NCBI RefSeq assembly: GCF_000745965.1
Contig: NZ_JQKI01000028.1
Location: 1 to 64,000 of the forward strand
Direction of reading: 5' to 3'
From: Edaphobacter aggregans DSM 19364
Lineage (GTDB): Bacteria > Acidobacteriota > Terriglobia > Terriglobales > Acidobacteriaceae
Length of the DNA stretch: 64,000 nt
Shown here: positions 47,538-57,111 of the stretch, piece by piece
Numbering within the stretch: position 1 is the stretch's first letter
How the letters are laid out: each line of letters begins with the position of its first letter
Made by a program: the position numbers and the translations under genes
The notes under the pieces: model-generated
Told to the model about the DNA's origin: nothing
Database searches by the model: none
Seen by the model: only the letters and a program-made list of their open reading frames with translations

Positions 47538-49700
47538 CTACTCGGGCATCTCAAACTCAAGATGCGAAGGATACTTCGGCGACTCATAGATCGAGATCGT
47601 CTGCGCCTTGTACGCACTCGCCGGAGCCGTCATGATGTTCGGCACATACGTCTGCGGATTCCGGTCGTACAGCGGGAACCAACTCGACTGCACCTCGACC
47701 ATAATCTTATGTCCCTTCAGGAACGTGTGGTCCGCTCCATGCAAACTCCACCGGTACTCCGTCACCTCGCCCGGCTTCACCGGCTCCGGCTTCTCGAAGC
47801 TCTTGCGATACCGGCCGCGAAGAATCTCATCGACCACCATCAACTGATAGCCGCCCATGCCGTTCGGCGCGTCGTCCGGATAGACATCGATTAGCTTCAC
47901 CACCCAGTCCGCATCGCTGCCCGTAGTCGCCGCGAAGATGTCCGCCATCACATCGCCCGTCACCGTCACATCATGATCCAGCGGCGCCGTCGTGAAGTTC
48001 GCCAGGTCCTTGCGTCCACTCACAAACCGCTGGTCTTCCACGAGCCAGGTGCGCCACTTCGATCCACGCCCATACGTCGGCTGAATCGGCCTGTTGCGAT
48101 ACGGCACCGGATTCGCTGGATCAGCCATGTAGTCCGTCTTCACCTCTCCTGATGGAGCGTTGAAACTCAGACAATTTCCCGGAGCCAAATACAGTTTCGC
48201 CGCTTTGAATCCAGCCTTCGGCGGCCACACATCATATCGCTTCCACTGGTTCACACCTGTGCGGAAGCTCGCCGTATCCTTCAGATCAAATGCAGCACGA
48301 TCCTTCAGGTACTTCTCAAAGAACGGCGCCTCGATCGTCTTGCGATACTGATCGCCCGTCGCCGCGCCAAAGTCCACCACGCCCAGATGCCGCGTCGTCG
48401 GACCCCACCCACCGTGATTCCACGGCCCCAGGACGATGAAGACCTCGTGCTGCTTATCGTGCGGCTCCAGCGCGGCATACTCGGCCTGCGGGCCCCACAT
48501 ATCCTCCTGGTCCCACCATCCTCCAACCTCCAGCGTCGGAACCTCCACCTTCGTCAGGTGCGGCTCCACCGCCATCGCCTGCCAGAACTTCGTATACTCC
48601 GGCTGCGACAGAAACGCCTTCGCCGTCGGCAGCTGCGTCATCCCTGCGCTCTTCGCCGCACCCGCAAAGTTTCCGTTCTTCAAAAAGAAATCAAACGTGT
48701 CCTCGCTCGACTGCACGGGCACATCCGTCTTCTGCGCCTCCAGCTGCTGCACATAGTCGAATCCGTACGTCTGGCGAAACGCTCCGTTGTGAAAGAAGTC
48801 GTCGCCGATCCAGATATTCGTCATCGGTGCCTGCGGCGAGATCGCCTTCACCGCCGGGTGTGCATCGATCCCGGCCATGATCGCCAGGAACCCTGGATAC
48901 GAAACCCCGTACACACCCACACGCCCGTTGTTGTTCGGAATATTCTTCAGCATCCAGTCGATCGTGTCATTCGTGTCCGTCGTCTCGTCCACATCCTTCT
49001 TCGTCTTGTGCTCGACGATCGGACGGTTCATCACGAACTGCCCCTCCGACTTGTACCGCCCGCGAATATCCCCGGACACAAAGATGTATCCGCTCGCCGC
49101 CAGCTCGGGCTTCGAAGCATTCACTCCCGTCGACGATGCGCCGTCCACGCCGTACGGCGTCCTCTCCAGCAGAAACGGCAGCGGCTCCCCCGACTTCTCC
49201 GCCCCCGCCGGCCGCAGGATCACCAGGTGCAGCTTCGCCCCGTCGCGCATCGGCACCATCGCCTCCGTGCGCGTGTACTCGCGAAAGTGATTCAGCTTCG
49301 CCGGCTCCGCGCTGAAGCGAGCCATCGTTACCTCGCCCCCGCCGCTCCGCTGCCCCAAACCGGTCGTCTTCAATCCCGCGACATTTCCTGAAGCGTCACG
49401 TTCAAACGTCACCCGCAACGGCGTGCCTGGAACAAAGAAGTGGTCCTGCGACTCCGCCTTCAGCTCGCGCGTTGCCATGCGCTCGCCCTCGACACACAGC
49501 GTGTCGCCATTCACCGAGACCGAGTTGACAACATCCGGCTCCGAAGCGGACCGGTACTGCCCCACATACTCCGTCAGCTTCGCCGCCGGCAGCGTCACCG
49601 CCACCGGATCAGAGGCCGCCCCACCAGCCTGCGCCCACACCAACGTCGAACCAAGCAGAACAACCGAGAACAACCGAGCCGGCCAGCCGCAAACCTTCAT
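47538..49700 (-). CDS. Exported CocE/NonD-family hydrolase
   Basis: A 720-residue secreted hydrolase: signal peptide (1-24), a DUF3471-like beta domain (about 30-120, LTEYVGQYRSASE), an alpha/beta-hydrolase domain with the nucleophile in GVSYPGF (Ser about 266) and the His in GPWNHGGWG (about 427), and a C-terminal jelly-roll domain of the X-Pro dipeptidyl-peptidase type. The family includes cocaine esterase, glutaryl-7-ACA acylase and X-Pro peptidases; the natural substrate is probably an ester or peptide in the periplasm. Confidence 0.9.
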   Translation of the reverse strand: MKVCGWPARLFSVVLLGSTLVWAQAGGAASDPVAVTLPAAKLTEYVGQYRSASEPDVVNSVSVNGDTLCVEGERMATRELKAESQDHFFVPGTPLRVTFERDASGNVAGLKTTGLGQRSGGGEVTMARFSAEPAKLNHFREYTRTEAMVPMRDGAKLHLVILRPAGAEKSGEPLPFLLERTPYGVDGASSTGVNASKPELAASGYIFVSGDIRGRYKSEGQFVMNRPIVEHKTKKDVDETTDTNDTIDWMLKNIPNNNGRVGVYGVSYPGFLAIMAGIDAHPAVKAISPQAPMTNIWIGDDFFHNGAFRQTYGFDYVQQLEAQKTDVPVQSSEDTFDFFLKNGNFAGAAKSAGMTQLPTAKAFLSQPEYTKFWQAMAVEPHLTKVEVPTLEVGGWWDQEDMWGPQAEYAALEPHDKQHEVFIVLGPWNHGGWGPTTRHLGVVDFGAATGDQYRKTIEAPFFEKYLKDRAAFDLKDTASFRTGVNQWKRYDVWPPKAGFKAAKLYLAPGNCLSFNAPSGEVKTDYMADPANPVPYRNRPIQPTYGRGSKWRTWLVEDQRFVSGRKDLANFTTAPLDHDVTVTGDVMADIFAATTGSDADWVVKLIDVYPDDAPNGMGGYQLMVVDEILRGRYRKSFEKPEPVKPGEVTEYRWSLHGADHTFLKGHKIMVEVQSSWFPLYDRNPQTYVPNIMTAPASAYKAQTISIYESPKYPSHLEFEMPE

Positions 49701-49784
49701 CGAGCCTTCCTTAACAAAGCATTATTTGGGAAAACGCCGCCTCGATCCGCGAGCAGACTCGCCCAATCAAGGCGGCAGAATCCT

Positions 49785-50006
49785 CTACGTCAACACGGCC
49801 GGACTCGCTGCGCACTGGAATCCCACGCGGTTGTGCGACCCGTCGCAAAACGGCCGCTTCTCGCTATGGCCACAACGGCACAACGAGATCGCCGGCTTGC
49901 CCGTCAAATCCCAATGCCTTCCATCCGCGTCCGTCAACGAGATTGGACCCTCCACCCGCAACGGACCGTTCGGGCGAACCGTAATCTTTACTGCCTGTTC
50001 TGACAT
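49785..50006 (-). CDS. CDGSH iron-sulfur protein
   Basis: A 73-residue protein with one complete CDGSH motif: Cys43, Cys45, Cys54 and His58 in LCRCGHSEKRPFCDGSHNR. It binds a redox-active, pH-labile 2Fe-2S cluster (mitoNEET-type) and probably acts in electron or cluster transfer. It stands alone upstream of the CocE gene in the same direction. The 186 bp upstream to 50193 show nothing distinctive. Confidence 0.92.
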   Translation of the reverse strand: MSEQAVKITVRPNGPLRVEGPISLTDADGRHWDLTGKPAISLCRCGHSEKRPFCDGSHNRVGFQCAASPAVLT

Positions 50007-50192
50007 CGTTGCTGCTCACTCTCTTTTTGAAGATGAGCCAAGCATAGCAAACCCGGCGTTTCGAGTTGACGCAACGGCAATCTGGCATCAACGATCACGA
50101 TTGGTCACATGGTTCAACTTCTGGGAAAATGCTTCCTCGCCTGCAAGACCGAAGACAACGAAAATCCAGCTCCTCTGATTGAGGAATCTCGT

Positions 50193-50702
50193 TTATTGCT
50201 TGTCCGACGCCATATACACCACGCCCCCGAACAAAGCGATCGCCATCAAACCAACCATCAGCACCGTCAAATTATTCCCAAACGCCGCAAAAAACGGCTG
50301 CAGATCGACTCGCACCCCAGCCAGCAGTTCCTGCAGGTCCCTCAAAGCAACCCAGCCCAGTCCTCTGCTCCACCCCCAGATCAAAAACCCGCACGCCGTA
50401 ATCAAACCGATCATCAGCGCGAATCCCTGAGCCAGCGCCGCAGGCCTGCCCACCTGCCTCAGAGCCGCATCACGCTGGCGAAGCTGCGCCTTCCACCACA
50501 ACGCCTGCGCGCTGCCCAACCGCGCCTCTCCTATGGACTCCAGGCGAGCCTCCTGAAAGCTCTGCGTAATCAGAACCTGTTCTTTGCATCGGCTGCAGCC
50601 ATCGATGTGAGAGCGCAGACTTACTTCACACGCATCCGGCCAATATCCATTGCGCAGCATCGCAGCCACATCTTCCCTGCGGCTGCACGAGATCATCGTC
50701 AT
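50193..50702 (-). CDS. Membrane anti-sigma factor-like protein
   Basis: A 169-residue protein with an N-terminal zinc-finger-like HIDGCSRCKE (H-x3-C-x2-C) and two C-terminal membrane helices (GFALMIGLITACGFLIWGW; LMVGLMAIALFGGVVYMA). This is the build of a membrane-bound anti-sigma factor. It overlaps the preceding sigma factor gene by ATGA. Because that sigma gene carries a nonsense codon, the pair may be decaying. Confidence 0.8.
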   Translation of the reverse strand: MTMISCSRREDVAAMLRNGYWPDACEVSLRSHIDGCSRCKEQVLITQSFQEARLESIGEARLGSAQALWWKAQLRQRDAALRQVGRPAALAQGFALMIGLITACGFLIWGWSRGLGWVALRDLQELLAGVRVDLQPFFAAFGNNLTVLMVGLMAIALFGGVVYMASDKQ

Positions 50703-51265
50703 CCCAGCCTCCCATTCCGACCACCAGATCGTAGCTGTCTGGCCATCTCCTTCCGCGCCCGAAAGAGTAGTAGCCGGATGCTCGTTACTCCAAGTCCTGT
50801 GATCTCCGCAATCTCGCGGTGAGAGTAGTTCTCCGCGTGCGCCAGCCATAACAACTGCCGGTCACGCGGTCTCATCCTTGCCATCGCAGGACCAAGCATC
50901 GCGCGACAGTCCATCTCGGCTGAGTCATCCTCTCTCATCAGCAGATGCTCCGGCAAACCCTCGATCGAGATCACACCCGGCCGTCGCCAGTGATCGCGCA
51001 ACAGGTTGCTCGCAATCCGAAACAGGTAGCGCCTCGCAGCCACTTCGCCGTCATTAGGAGTCGACGCACACAAAAATCGCACATAGCTCTCCTGCATCAG
51101 GTCTTCGGCCAGCTAGGCATCCCCCGAAACCCGCGCCAGATAGGCCCACAAGGGACGAGCCGAGCGTTCGTAGAATGCCGCAAAGGTCTCGCTGTCCATG
51201 GCTGGTTCCGCAGTCTGCGCCGCATCTCGGGTTCCCGCACCGGAAAGGACATGCTCCCAGTTCAT
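50699..51265 (-). pseudogene. ECF sigma factor gene with in-frame TAG
   Basis: Read through, this 188-codon gene encodes a complete ECF sigma factor: MDSETFAAFYERSARPLWAY, then LARVSGDA-stop-LAEDLMQESYVRFL, then region 4 (MRPRDRQLLWLAHAENYSHR, GVTSIRLLLFRARKEM). The stop is TAG at 51113-51115 on the plus-strand coordinates, in the middle of region 2, and the frame is intact on both sides. Starts at 51265 (GGGAG site) and 51199 are possible. Either a recent point mutation, readthrough, or a sequencing error; restart at the internal ATG (51097) would remove most of region 2. Confidence 0.82.
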
Positions 51266-51302
51266 ATCGCCAGGCTCCCGGGCTGCGCATCACGAGTTCG
51301 CC

Positions 51303-52223
51303 TCACAGCCGCCCTCCCTGATCCACAGGTTCACCCGCGCCCCGAGGCATCAGACCCAGCCGACCGGCCAGAATCCAGGTAATGCCCGCGGAAACAACCA
51401 GTCCCACACCGGGCATCAGGACAACCACGCCAAACACCAGTAACGGCGCGGCGATCTCCGGAAGGCTATGCCGCAGAAACAGCAGCCCAGATCCCAACAA
51501 CGTCAGTACGACGCCCACCTGCAGCGGAACAAGAACGCGTGTCAAAACTGCGGGAACCCGACGGTCCCTGTCAAAATCCACAGGAATGGGCGCTGCCTCC
51601 AGAAAACGCCTTCCTGCTTCCGTTCCCATGTAGTTCAGCAGTTCTTCGTTGCTGCTGAACCGCTCTATCAACCGTCCATGCACATCACTCTGCATCTTGA
51701 AGATGCGGCTCCAGCGCCGGTTATCAATGAGCGTCCGGATCAGCCACAAAAATGCGCCAAGCAGGACGAGGAATCCCAGCGAGCCTACCAGTATCCCCAT
51801 AAAGTCTCTCAGCCGTGCGTCGTCATCACGAAATCGCTCCGGCCATAGCCGTCGCTGCAGCCCTTCAACACGTCTGCCGTGATTCCCGGAAAGGTCAGCG
51901 AAGAGATAGAAATCCGGATTCCGCACAACCTCGGGGTGAGCCTGCAGAAATCTCGCCAGCTCAGGATTGCTGCGCGCAATATACTCCTGGTTCGCCAGCA
52001 AAGAAGGATCGTTCGCAATCACCGTAGCCAGCGTAGGACTCATGCGAAGCAGAACCATCAGCTGCTCTCTGGTCTCAATAACCCTGTCCTTCGACATCTC
52101 TGGCGTGGCCGCTGGAGCAGCTGCCGGTGGCTGTGCCGTCGCATACGGCAACCCGCTCAGCAGAACTCCCCCTAAAACCATGGAGCGTACCGCTCCCCGC
52201 ATCAACCAACAGTTTTTCAACAT
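51303..52223 (-). CDS. Hypothetical exported membrane protein
   Basis: A 306-residue protein with a signal peptide (cleavage near LPYATA), a helical periplasmic part (YIARSNPELARFLQAHPEVV), one membrane helix (about 145-165), a cytoplasmic segment with RLIERFSSNEELLNYMGTEA, and two further C-terminal helices. No family is recognised. GGAGAGCGG precedes the ATG. It is upstream of the sigma/anti-sigma pair in the same direction and may be the signal-sensing or target gene of that system (inference). Confidence 0.72.
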   Translation of the reverse strand: MLKNCWLMRGAVRSMVLGGVLLSGLPYATAQPPAAAPAATPEMSKDRVIETREQLMVLLRMSPTLATVIANDPSLLANQEYIARSNPELARFLQAHPEVVRNPDFYLFADLSGNHGRRVEGLQRRLWPERFRDDDARLRDFMGILVGSLGFLVLLGAFLWLIRTLIDNRRWSRIFKMQSDVHGRLIERFSSNEELLNYMGTEAGRRFLEAAPIPVDFDRDRRVPAVLTRVLVPLQVGVVLTLLGSGLLFLRHSLPEIAAPLLVFGVVVLMPGVGLVVSAGITWILAGRLGLMPRGAGEPVDQGGRL

Positions 52224-52299
52224 TCCGCTCTCCGTGTCATGATCTTCCGTCGCTCATACAACGGTTCAGCGGCCACTCTGGTTAACAAGCAATCTTCAT

Positions 52300-52569
52300 T
52301 CAGCGCTTCGTCGAAAAATCCAGCTCCACCTCATCCACAAAGCACCAGCCCCAATTCTCCCCCGGCTCCATCGACCGCATGATCGGATGCTTCACCGCAT
52401 GAAAGTGCTTCGTCGCGTGCTTATTCGGTGACGAGTCGCAGCACCCCATATGCCCGCAGACCATGCACATCCTCAGATGAACCCACCATCCCCCCACCTT
52501 CAGGCAGTCCTCGCATCCCTTCGCCGAAGGCGTTACCTCACTGATCTGATCCAGATGCCTGCATCGCAT
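52300..52569 (-). CDS. UBP-type zinc-finger protein
   Basis: An 89-residue protein consisting of a ZnF-UBP domain: CRHLDQI, CEDCLKVGGWWVHLRMCMVC, GCCDSSPNKHATKHFH and a late HPIMRSMEPGENWGWC. Bacterial versions lack ubiquitin and are of unknown function. The second ATG (52569) is chosen since it is 8 nt after AGGAG; the ATG at 52575 is too close. Confidence 0.87.
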   Translation of the reverse strand: MRCRHLDQISEVTPSAKGCEDCLKVGGWWVHLRMCMVCGHMGCCDSSPNKHATKHFHAVKHPIMRSMEPGENWGWCFVDEVELDFSTKR

Positions 52570-52653
52570 GCCCATCTCTCCTCTCGGTCTATACGATGCT
52601 AGCGCAACGCGCCTCTCCCTGATTCCCGATCGAGGTGCATCTGCTGGCCGGCG

Positions 52654-54207
52654 TTACTCCCCCATCCCCTCCGTGATCCCGTACTCCTTCAGCTTGCGAT
52701 AGAGCGTCGTCTTCCCGATACCCAGCAGCTTGGCCGCCAGCAGCTTGTCGCCATTCAGCTGTCGAATCGTCCCCAGGATCGCCTGCTTTTCCATCTCGGC
52801 GATCGACACAATCCCGTCCTCACCCGCGCCCGCGCCCCGCGACCCCTCCGCCGCCGCCCCGGCGCCATTGCTCTCGGCCATGCTTCGATGCATCCTGAAG
52901 TCCTGCAGCTGCGTCGGCAAGTCGCCCATGTGCAGCACCGGCCCGCTTGAGAGCGCACACGCTCGCTCGATCGCGTTCTCCAACTCCCGCACATTGCCCG
53001 GCCAGTCGAACTTCTGCATCACCCGCAGCGACTCGTCCGAGAACGTCCGCTCAACTCCCGTCTGCTTCTCCATCCGCGCCAGAAAGTGCATCGCCAGCAG
53101 CGGAATATCTCCCCTGCGTTCGCGCAGCGGAGGAATCCTCAGGTTCACCACATTCAGCCGGAAGAAGAGGTCCTTGCGAAACCTCCCCTGCTCCACCATC
53201 GCCGTCAGATCGCGGTTTGTCGCCGCCAGCACCCGCGCCGAGATCGGCCGAGCCTGCGTCGACCCCACCGGCCTGATCTCCTTCTCCTGCAGCGCCCGCA
53301 GCAGCTTCGCCTGCAGGTCCAGCGGCAGCTCTCCAATCTCATCCAGAAACACCGTGCCACCCTCAGCCGCTGCCAGCAGACCCTCCTTCGCACGGTCCGC
53401 TCCAGTAAACGCTCCCTTCACATGCCCGAACAGCTCGCTCTCGATCAGACTCGGAACCAGCGACCCGCAGTCCACCGGCACAAACGGCTTCGCCTTGTTC
53501 GGCCCGTTGAAGTGGATCGACCGCGCCACCAGCTCCTTGCCCGTCCCGCTCTCCCCCAGAATCAGCACCGGATGCGTCGAAAACGCCACCTTCGAAAGAA
53601 TCCGGTACAGCTTCTCCATCTCCGGAGAGCGCCCAACCAGCCCGTTGGTGTCCTTCTGTGACCGCAGCCTCTCCCGCAGCAGCCGGCTCTCGCGGTCGAA
53701 CTGCACCCTCTGCCCCGCGCGCTCCAGCACCGTCGTCAGCTCCTCCAGCGCAAACGGCTTCGTCAGGTAGTCGCGCGCTCCAATCCGCATCGCCTCCACC
53801 GCCGAGGCGACCGTCGCGAACGCCGTCATCACCACCACCGCCGTCTCCGGATACAGCGACTTCACCTGCTCCAGCAGCTCCAGCCCCGCGCCATCCGGAA
53901 GCTTCAGGTCCAGCAGCAGCACGTCGATCTTCTGGTGCTTCAAAATCGCCCGCCCCCGCGCCACGCTCTCGGCTCCCACCACCGCACAGCCCATGCCCTC
54001 AGCGATCGTCACGCATGCCTTGCGCACCGCCGAGTCATCGTCCACCACCAGGACATGCAGCGTTGGCACAGCTCCCTGCACGCGCTCCGCCTTCGCCGGC
54101 GACCCCAGATCCGAGACCCCAACCAGCACTCCCGACGGAGCATCCGTGCTTCTCATCTGCGCTCCCTCTCTCCTCATCGCCTGCTCTCCCAGCATCACTT
54201 CGCTCAT
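52654..54207 (-). CDS. Sigma-54-dependent response regulator (NtrC family)
   Basis: About 517 residues: a receiver domain (LHVLVVDDDSAVRKAC, phospho-acceptor Asp in LLLDLKLP), a central AAA+ activator with Walker A GESGTGKELVARSIH and the sigma-54 contact loop GAFTGAD, and a C-terminal Fis-type helix-turn-helix (LAAKLLGIGKTTLYRKLKEY). It activates sigma-54 promoters when phosphorylated by its partner kinase, encoded 20 nt upstream. The N-terminal start is uncertain (54207, 54195 or 54156). Confidence 0.92.
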   Translation of the reverse strand: MSEVMLGEQAMRREGAQMRSTDAPSGVLVGVSDLGSPAKAERVQGAVPTLHVLVVDDDSAVRKACVTIAEGMGCAVVGAESVARGRAILKHQKIDVLLLDLKLPDGAGLELLEQVKSLYPETAVVVMTAFATVASAVEAMRIGARDYLTKPFALEELTTVLERAGQRVQFDRESRLLRERLRSQKDTNGLVGRSPEMEKLYRILSKVAFSTHPVLILGESGTGKELVARSIHFNGPNKAKPFVPVDCGSLVPSLIESELFGHVKGAFTGADRAKEGLLAAAEGGTVFLDEIGELPLDLQAKLLRALQEKEIRPVGSTQARPISARVLAATNRDLTAMVEQGRFRKDLFFRLNVVNLRIPPLRERRGDIPLLAMHFLARMEKQTGVERTFSDESLRVMQKFDWPGNVRELENAIERACALSSGPVLHMGDLPTQLQDFRMHRSMAESNGAGAAAEGSRGAGAGEDGIVSIAEMEKQAILGTIRQLNGDKLLAAKLLGIGKTTLYRKLKEYGITEGMGE

Positions 54208-54227
54208 CCTTCTCTGTCCGTCTCCGC

Positions 54228-55178
54228 TCAGCACGCGATCCATCCCGCCGCGCCCCGCATCACTCGTCTCACGCCGTCGCGCCCTTCGAGCTCCAGCTCC
54301 TCCACCGCGCGCCACTCCACCGTGACACCGGTTCCCTCACCCGGACGGCTCGCGATCGTCAGGCAGCCCTCCGACATCGCCACCAGCTCGCGCACCACAC
54401 GAAAGCCCAGCCCTCGCCCGCCCGCCTTCGCCACAGCAGACTCGCCCAGCACGCGGACCGTCACCTCGGTCATCCCGCAGCCGGTATCCGAGACCGTCAG
54501 CACCACCCGCGGCTCCGCCGTCCCCCAGCCATCCTCCGCAGCATCCTTCGCGCCGGCGACACTCACCGTTATCGTCCCGCCCTCGCCGCTCATCGCCTCC
54601 GACGCATTCTTCACCAGGTTCGTCAGGATGCGCTCTACCGCCTCGACCGGCACATTCACCGGCCGCTCGGCTCCCGGCCCGAAGACCACCTCCACCCTCC
54701 GCCCCGCCACGCGGCTCAGCAGGCCGCGGCATCGCTTCACCACGGCAGGCAGAACCGTCATCGCCTCCACGATCTCCGCCTCGCCGCTCTGCGCATGCTC
54801 CACCAGCCGCGCAATCATCGCGTGGCTCCGCTCGCTCAGCATCCTCAGCTCAGCCGCGTACTCCCGATACTCCTCGTTCAGAACCCCCGGCGCCGCCAGC
54901 AACTCCGAGTAAAGACTTAGCGCCCCCAGCAGATTCCCCGCATCGTGCGCCAGGCCCGCGCCTTCGGCCACCCCCAGCGATCCCGCCCCGTTCCTGTGCC
55001 CCCCCCGCGCCTCTCGCTCCAGACCCTCGCTCGGCTCGCGATCCACCATCCCGGCCGTCTCCTCGACGATTCCGAGATCCAGCCGCCGGCTCACAAACTG
55101 TAGCGCCGAAAACTGTCTTGAAGCTTCCTTCTCAAACACGGCAGTACTGCTCTGCATTGCCCGCATCGTCTTCTTCAC
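54228..55178 (-). CDS. Cytosolic sensor histidine kinase
   Basis: A 316-residue kinase: H-box [21 protein letters not shown]-box [14 protein letters not shown]1 VSDTGCGM and G2 [10 protein letters not shown]. No membrane helix and no clear sensor domain are present, so it must detect a cytosolic cue or another protein. It forms a two-component pair with the NtrC-like regulator. A run of eight C (about 54999-55006) near the 5' end is a possible slippage site. Confidence 0.9.
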   Translation of the reverse strand: MKKTMRAMQSSTAVFEKEASRQFSALQFVSRRLDLGIVEETAGMVDREPSEGLEREARGGHRNGAGSLGVAEGAGLAHDAGNLLGALSLYSELLAAPGVLNEEYREYAAELRMLSERSHAMIARLVEHAQSGEAEIVEAMTVLPAVVKRCRGLLSRVAGRRVEVVFGPGAERPVNVPVEAVERILTNLVKNASEAMSGEGGTITVSVAGAKDAAEDGWGTAEPRVVLTVSDTGCGMTEVTVRVLGESAVAKAGGRGLGFRVVRELVAMSEGCLTIASRPGEGTGVTVEWRAVEELELEGRDGVRRVMRGAAGWIAC

Positions 55179-55517
55179 TCCTGCACCGCGTGTTACTCCC
55201 CTGGCGGCTGCAGCACTTCAATAATCACGTGGAGTGCCAAACTGGAACTGCTCTCCCTAAGTGCTTGCTTAACAAGGAGCAGCCTCGATTCCACGTCCCT
55301 ACGCTGTCAAGACAACCACGCCTCGCCCTTAAGAGCAATTCCCAAATCGGAACAGTCACCCCGCCGATACGTCCCAAATCCCTACAAAATTTACCCACAC
55401 AGCTTTTCCCAAAACGGAATCATTCCCAATCCGGGAAGATCCGTCCCCCTCATCGCGCCACCCGCCTTCTACTCCCTATTCCCAACTCCCTATTCCCTGC
55501 TCCTCTATAATCGCCAA
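55179..55517. other. Intergenic region, divergent promoters
   Basis: About 340 bp between the kinase gene and rph. It is less GC-rich than its surroundings and must hold both promoters. An ACTCCCTATTCCC-type simple repeat occupies about 55470-55501, as at 14290. I see no gene or secure operator. Confidence 0.5.
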
Positions 55518-56264
55518 ATGTCCGCCGCTCCACCCCAGATCTTCCGTCCCGACTCCCGCACCGCCGACTCCCTGCGCTCCATCCGCATCACCCCCGGCTT
55601 CATCGCCATGGCCGAAGGCTCCGTCCTCATCGAGGCCGGCAATACCCGCGTCCTCTGCAACGCCTCCATCGAGCAGGGCGTCCCCGCCTGGCTCCGCAAC
55701 TCCGGCCGCGGCTGGGTCACCGCCGAGTACGGCATGCTCCCCCGCGCCACACTCACCCGCACCCCCCGCGAGGCCGAGCGCGGCAAGATCGGCGGCCGCA
55801 CCCATGAGATCCAGCGCCTCATCGGCCGCAGCCTCCGCTCCGTCGTCGACATGAAGACACTCGGCGAGCGCACCGTCATCCTCGACTGCGACGTCCTCCA
55901 GGCCGACGGCGGAACCCGCACCGCCGCCATCACCGGAGCCTCCGTCGCCCTCGCCATCGCGCTCGAAAAACTCGTCGCCGCCGGAACCCTCAAGACCTCC
56001 CCCCTCCGCCAAATGGTCGCCGCCACCAGCGTCGGCATCGTCGACGGCAACACCCTCCTCGACCTCTGCTACGAAGAGGACTCCCGCGCCACCGTCGACA
56101 TGAACGTCGTCATGCTCGCCAACGGAGGCCTCGTCGAAACCCAGGCCACCGCCGAAAAAGACTCCTACTCCCGCGCCCAGCTCAACGAGATGCTCGACTA
56201 TGCCGAAAAGGGCATCCGCGAACTCTTTGCCGCCCAGCAATCCGCCCTCGCCTCCGCCGTCTAG
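55518..56264 (+). CDS. rph: Ribonuclease PH
   Basis: A 248-residue phosphorolytic 3' exonuclease that trims tRNA precursors and structured RNA. It has the [12 protein letters not shown]-terminal box, [40 protein letters not shown], and the phosphate-binding [11 protein letters not shown]. The C-terminal catalytic region includes [16 protein letters not shown]. Length and motifs are complete. Confidence 0.96.
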   Translation: MSAAPPQIFRPDSRTADSLRSIRITPGFIAMAEGSVLIEAGNTRVLCNASIEQGVPAWLRNSGRGWVTAEYGMLPRATLTRTPREAERGKIGGRTHEIQRLIGRSLRSVVDMKTLGERTVILDCDVLQADGGTRTAAITGASVALAIALEKLVAAGTLKTSPLRQMVAATSVGIVDGNTLLDLCYEEDSRATVDMNVVMLANGGLVETQATAEKDSYSRAQLNEMLDYAEKGIRELFAAQQSALASAV

Positions 56265-56312
56265 CCCACCCGCAGCATCCAAACTGAATCGCTGTCCGCC
56301 ATTCAAACAGGT

Positions 56313-56371
56313 GTCATCCTGAGCGAAGGCTGGAGTGCACTTCGCGCCAGACGCAGTCGAAGGATCTGCGG
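56313..56371. repeat. Dispersed intergenic repeat, type B with insert
   Basis: GTCATCCTGAGCGAAG, an insert GCTGGAGTGCACTTCGCGCC, then AGACGCAGTCGAAGGATCTG. It is closest to the copy at 19985-20042. A GTG inside it (56335) opens a false upstream start for the next gene. Confidence 0.8.
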
Positions 56372-56457
56372 TTGAACCGTTGTCGGCACTCCATCTTGCA
56401 TCCATCCCCCACCCTCAGTACCATCAGGGCCACAATCCGCCAGACAAGGAGCCACGC

Positions 56458-57108
56458 GTGACCCGTTACGCAACAGTTCTCCTTCTTCTTCTGTCTCTCG
56501 GGCCCCTCAACTCGCAGCAGCCCTCGGCCGACGACGCCCGCATCGCGTCCCAAATCTCCCAGACCGACGCCGACTTCCAGGCGCGCACCCGCCGCTTCAC
56601 CAATCCAAAGTGGACCTATCCCGCAGGCGACCTAAACAGCGTCCTCGCCGCAACCCGCCAGCAGCTCCTCGACGACCTCCCGCCCGACGCCGCGCCCCTC
56701 CGCGCCTACGTCATGCAGAACTTCCCCGCCGTCATCCCCGGAGTCCCCGCCAATCAGAAGATCAACATGAAGATCTGCGGCCCCTATCTCTCCGACGCCA
56801 ATGAGGTCCTCAGTTCGCTCAAGAGCGTCAGCGCCTACCGCCTCGACCTCATCCTCGACAGCAGCCCCACCGGCGCCCTCTACGAGCTCACCCCCGTCGC
56901 CGGCGACAAGCTCACCCGCGCCTCCCGCGGAACCCTCACCAACGTCTGGCGCGGCGTCTACAACTACACCGTCGCAAAGGATGGCGAGAAGACCATCACC
57001 GGAACCCTCAACCTCGTGCGCGAAAAAGGCAATCTCCTCCGCTGCACCTTCGTCCACGCCGGCAGTCCCTCCGCTCCGCTCCCCTGCGAACTCGTCACCG
57101 GTCAATAA
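56458..57108 (+). CDS. Hypothetical exported protein
   Basis: A 216-residue protein with a signal peptide (TRYATVLLLLLSLGPLNS) and no recognised domain. The mature part has helical (LAATRQQLLDDLPPDAAPLR) and beta regions (GALYELTPVAGDKL). The start is GTG at 56458, 7 nt after AAGGAG. It lies 3 nt before the next gene, so the two form an operon. Confidence 0.75.
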   Translation: MTRYATVLLLLLSLGPLNSQQPSADDARIASQISQTDADFQARTRRFTNPKWTYPAGDLNSVLAATRQQLLDDLPPDAAPLRAYVMQNFPAVIPGVPANQKINMKICGPYLSDANEVLSSLKSVSAYRLDLILDSSPTGALYELTPVAGDKLTRASRGTLTNVWRGVYNYTVAKDGEKTITGTLNLVREKGNLLRCTFVHAGSPSAPLPCELVTGQ

Positions 57109-57111
57109 CCA

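Noticed and set aside
55200..55260. Sigma-54-like promoter (TGGCAC-N5-GTGAT) before the histidine kinase gene
   Set aside because: The GG doublet is present, but the required GC at -12 is not at the correct spacing.
56335..56457. Upstream GTG start for the exported protein at 56458
   Set aside because: The extension is encoded by a dispersed repeat (56313-56371). The GTG at 56458 has AAGGAG and begins a signal peptide.
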